A stretch of 6,547 nt of DNA, taken from assembly GCA_035249905.1 (NCBI GenBank), contig DATFFT010000115.1, positions 1 through 6,547 of the forward strand, read 5' to 3'. This document shows, in pieces, positions 5,169 through 6,547 of the stretch; position 1 is the first letter of the stretch, and each line of letters starts with the position of its first letter. Made by a program: the position numbers and the translations under genes. The notes below the pieces were generated by a model, which ran no database searches, was not told the origin of the DNA, and saw only the letters and a program-made list of their open reading frames with translations. This DNA comes from JAOUEA01 sp035249905. Its GTDB lineage: Bacteria > Actinomycetota > UBA4738 > HRBIN12.

Positions 5169-5963
5169 ATGTCATCGCAGGGCGCCAAACACCGCATCAC
5201 GGTCGTGATCGCCGACGACCACCGCTCGTTCGGCGAGGCGCTCGAGGTTGCGCTCGACAAGGAACGCGACCTGCGGGTGATCGAGGTCGTCACCGACGGT
5301 CAGTCCGCGATCGATTCGGCCACGAAGGACCATCCCGACGTGGTGCTGATGGACCTGCAGATGCCCGGCGTCGACGGTATCGAGGCCACGCGTCGCATCC
5401 ACGACGAGTCGACCGGCACCGTCGTGATCATCCTCTCCGGACAGCAGGCCGACGAGGTCGGTCTCGCACGTGCGATCCAGGCCGGCGCTCGCGGCTACCT
5501 CAGGAAGACCGAGGCCGTCGGCGGTCTGGCCGACGCGATCCGCCGGGCGTACCGCGGCGAGCCGCTTCACACGAGCGCGGAGGTCGAGGAGTCGCTGCGC
5601 CGGCTCCGGCGCCGCCGGGCACAGGACGGGAACCTGGCCCAACGCATCGAGCGGCTCACGCCTCGCGAGCTCGAGATCCTGCAGCACATGGCCAACGGTT
5701 CCACCTCGGAGCAGATCGCCTCGGACCTCGGCATGAGCAAGCACACGCTGCGCACGCACACGCAGAACGTGCTCACGAAGCTCGGCGTGCACTCGAAGCT
5801 CGACGCGATCGTTGCGGCGATCCGCTACGGCAAGGTGCACACCGTCCACGTCACGCCCGCCGAAGAGCTCGAGGAGGGCGAGGGCGAGGGCGAGGGCGAG
5901 CAGATCCACGAGATCGAGGATCTCGGGGAGGTCGAGCGAGCCGAGCCGCCGGAGAAGGCCTGA
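5169..5963 (+). CDS. NarL/FixJ-type two-component response regulator (REC plus LuxR HTH)
   Basis: This DNA-binding response regulator has 264 aa. The receiver domain (about 9-127) has the acidic pair Asp16-Asp17 in VIADDH, phosphoacceptor Asp62 in VVLMDLQMPG, Ser90 at the switch position in VIILSG, and Lys113 in RGYLRK, so it should be phosphorylatable. The LuxR-type HTH is at about 161-222: LTPRELEILQHMANGSTSEQ is followed by IASDLGMSKHTLRTHTQNVL. A 40-residue tail is highly acidic, with a Glu-Gly run at 235-244 encoded by tandem GAGGGC repeats. The gene stands alone between rpmG and hadA, opposite in strand to both, with no histidine kinase in the window, so its signal and targets are unknown. 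Its start lies 113 nt from the preferred hadA start, so control of the hadAB promoter region by this protein is possible but unproven. Confidence 0.94.
   Translation: MSSQGAKHRITVVIADDHRSFGEALEVALDKERDLRVIEVVTDGQSAIDSATKDHPDVVLMDLQMPGVDGIEATRRIHDESTGTVVIILSGQQADEVGLARAIQAGARGYLRKTEAVGGLADAIRRAYRGEPLHTSAEVEESLRRLRRRRAQDGNLAQRIERLTPRELEILQHMANGSTSEQIASDLGMSKHTLRTHTQNVLTKLGVHSKLDAIVAAIRYGKVHTVHVTPAEELEEGEGEGEGEQIHEIEDLGEVERAEPPEKA
5874..5897 (+). repeat. Four tandem copies of GAGGGC within the response-regulator gene
   Basis: Four perfect 6-nt units encode alternating Glu-Gly in the acidic tail. In-frame copy-number change would lengthen or shorten the tail by two residues per unit without breaking the gene. 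Confidence 0.85.
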
Positions 5964-6014
5964 GCCGACGGCGGGGGCTGCGGCGGCGGCGGCGGCGGGC
6001 GCGTCGGTGTCGGC

Positions 6015-6125
6015 GGGTTGACCCTTGCTCTCGGGGTGGCTCGTCAAGGACCTCCGTAGTTCTTCCTGCATGCGGAAGACGGAGGTCCCTGCCGAGTTGT
6101 CGCGAACGAAGGGTCGAGTGAACCC
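6015..6125. repeat. Extended nested inverted repeat between convergent genes
   Basis: Five co-linear complementary arms surround one centre. They are GGGTT/AACCC (6015-6019, 6121-6125), GACCCTT/AAGGGTC (6020-6026, 6109-6115), CTCGG/CCGAG (6030-6034, 6092-6096), GGACCTCCGT/ACGGAGGTCC (6048-6057, 6079-6088) and CTTCC/GGAAG (6062-6066, 6074-6078). About 32 base pairs form over 111 nt, broken by bulges. No convincing coding sequence covers it. It occupies most of the 248-nt gap 5964-6211; the remainder holds only a (CGG)6 run (5981-5998) and GC-rich sequence without features I recognise. It could be a bidirectional transcription barrier, a structured RNA, or the remnant of a small inverted-repeat element. 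Confidence 0.7.
6048..6088. terminator. Candidate bidirectional terminator hairpin between the response regulator and rpmG
   Basis: A 10-bp lower stem, a one-sided 4-nt bulge (6058-6061), a 5-bp upper stem and a 7-nt loop TGCATGC form a strong hairpin. It lies 84 nt after the response-regulator stop and 123 nt after the rpmG stop. No T tract follows on either strand, so it is not a canonical intrinsic terminator; GC-rich actinobacteria do use such hairpins. Confidence 0.45.
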
Positions 6126-6211
6126 GATCTTGCGAGCGACGGGCCCGGGCAAGCACGCCCGAGCGCCCGACCCCCGAGACCCGAGCTCCCAGGTCCAGGC
6201 GCCGCCGAGCC

Positions 6212-6376
6212 TCAGCGGGTCTCTCGGTGCACCGTGTGCGCCCGGCACCAGCGGCAGTACTTCTTCAGCTCGATGCGGTCGCGGTCGTTCACCTTGTTCT
6301 TGACGGTGTTGTAGTTGCGCCGCTTGCAATTCGTGCACGCGAGCGTGATCTTCGGGCGGTTGTCCGTCTTGGCCAT
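6212..6376 (-). CDS. rpmG: 50S ribosomal protein L33 (zinc-binding form)
   Basis: L33 is a small large-subunit protein near the tRNA exit site. The gene encodes 54 aa, typical length, starting MAKTDNRPKI. It has the two zinc-ribbon pairs C14-x2-C17 (CTNC) and C41-x2-C44 (CRWC), so it is the zinc-dependent C+ form; many bacteria also carry a cysteine-free copy made under zinc limitation, which is not in this window. Residues NYNTVKNKVNDRDRIELKKY (21-40) are characteristic. The ATG at 6376 has AGAGGAA (6381-6387) 4 nt upstream. It follows tuf by 30 nt without a terminator, so the two are probably co-transcribed, and it is convergent with the response regulator downstream. Confidence 0.97.
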   Translation of the reverse strand: MAKTDNRPKITLACTNCKRRNYNTVKNKVNDRDRIELKKYCRWCRAHTVHRETR

Positions 6377-6406
6377 GGGGTTCCTCTACGGCTAGTCCAG
6401 CACAGA

Positions 6407-6547
6407 CTACTTGACGATCTCGGTGACGCGGCCGGCGCCGACGGTGCGCCCGCCCTCGCGGATCGCGAAGCGCAGGCCCTCCTCCATCGCGATCGGGGCG
6501 ATCAGCTCGACCGTCATCTCGACGTTGTCCCCGGGCATGACCATCTC
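6407..6547 (-). CDS. tuf: Elongation factor Tu (3' end; gene runs off the right edge)
   Basis: EF-Tu brings aminoacyl-tRNA to the ribosome as a GTP complex. Only the last 46 residues of the roughly 395-residue protein are present, all within beta-barrel domain 3. They include EMVMPGDNVEMTVELI, RFAIREGGRTVGAGRV and the C terminus TEIVK, which is diagnostic. The stop is TAG at 6407-6409. The truncation is due to the window edge. Being directly upstream of rpmG differs from the str-operon placement and may represent a tuf copy linked to the rpmG-secE-nusG ribosomal cluster. Confidence 0.97.
   Translation of the reverse strand, partial: EMVMPGDNVEMTVELIAPIAMEEGLRFAIREGGRTVGAGRVTEIVK

Noticed and set aside
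5981..5998. (CGG)6 run after the response-regulator gene
   Set aside because: Low-complexity sequence expected by chance in GC-rich DNA; no coding or structural role is evident.
5172..6338. Minus-strand 388-aa open frame across the response regulator and the intergenic repeat
   Set aside because: It overlaps both the response regulator and rpmG in shadow frames and has no recognisable domain.
6377..6406. Search for tRNA genes or a terminator between tuf and rpmG
   Set aside because: Only 30 nt are present, holding the rpmG ribosome binding site and nothing else.

Overview
The window reads as high-GC DNA from an actinomycetotal (Actinobacteria) chromosome. The evidence is strong G/C bias at third codon positions, an actinobacterial-style NusG with a long N-terminal extension, and a gene order close to the one I recall for Mycobacterium tuberculosis: rpmG, hadA, hadB, tRNA-Trp, secE, nusG, rplK, rplA. 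The 3' end of tuf directly precedes rpmG here, and no tRNA genes lie between them. That hints at a lineage outside the classical Actinomycetia, but I cannot name a genus.

Layout from right to left, following the minus-strand backbone: the last 46 codons of tuf (EF-Tu) are followed after 30 nt by rpmG (ribosomal protein L33, zinc-ribbon form). Next is a 248-nt non-coding stretch (5964-6211) holding a long nested inverted repeat. A plus-strand gene for an orphan NarL/LuxR-type response regulator (5169-5963) follows. Then comes a minus-strand pair of MaoC/hot-dog genes with an ATGA overlap, resembling hadA and hadB, the two subunits of a FAS-II (3R)-hydroxyacyl-ACP dehydratase. Next is a plus-strand gene for a 508-residue helical/coiled-coil protein of unknown function (2694-4220). 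After it, a divergent promoter region (2464-2693) drives the minus-strand block tRNA-Trp, secE, nusG, rplK, rplA; rplA runs off the left edge.

The backbone couples translation (EF-Tu, L33, L11, L1, tRNA-Trp), transcription elongation (NusG), protein export (SecE) and fatty acid synthesis (HadAB). Two genes of opposite orientation interrupt it: the coiled-coil gene between hadB and tRNA-Trp, and the response regulator between rpmG and hadA. They split an otherwise familiar operon into separately promoted units.

The best candidates for something new are the nested inverted repeat between the convergent response-regulator and rpmG genes, the unknown coiled-coil protein with its internal duplication, and the acidic, internally repeated N-terminal extension of about 200 residues on NusG. 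No mobile element, CRISPR array or phage gene is visible.
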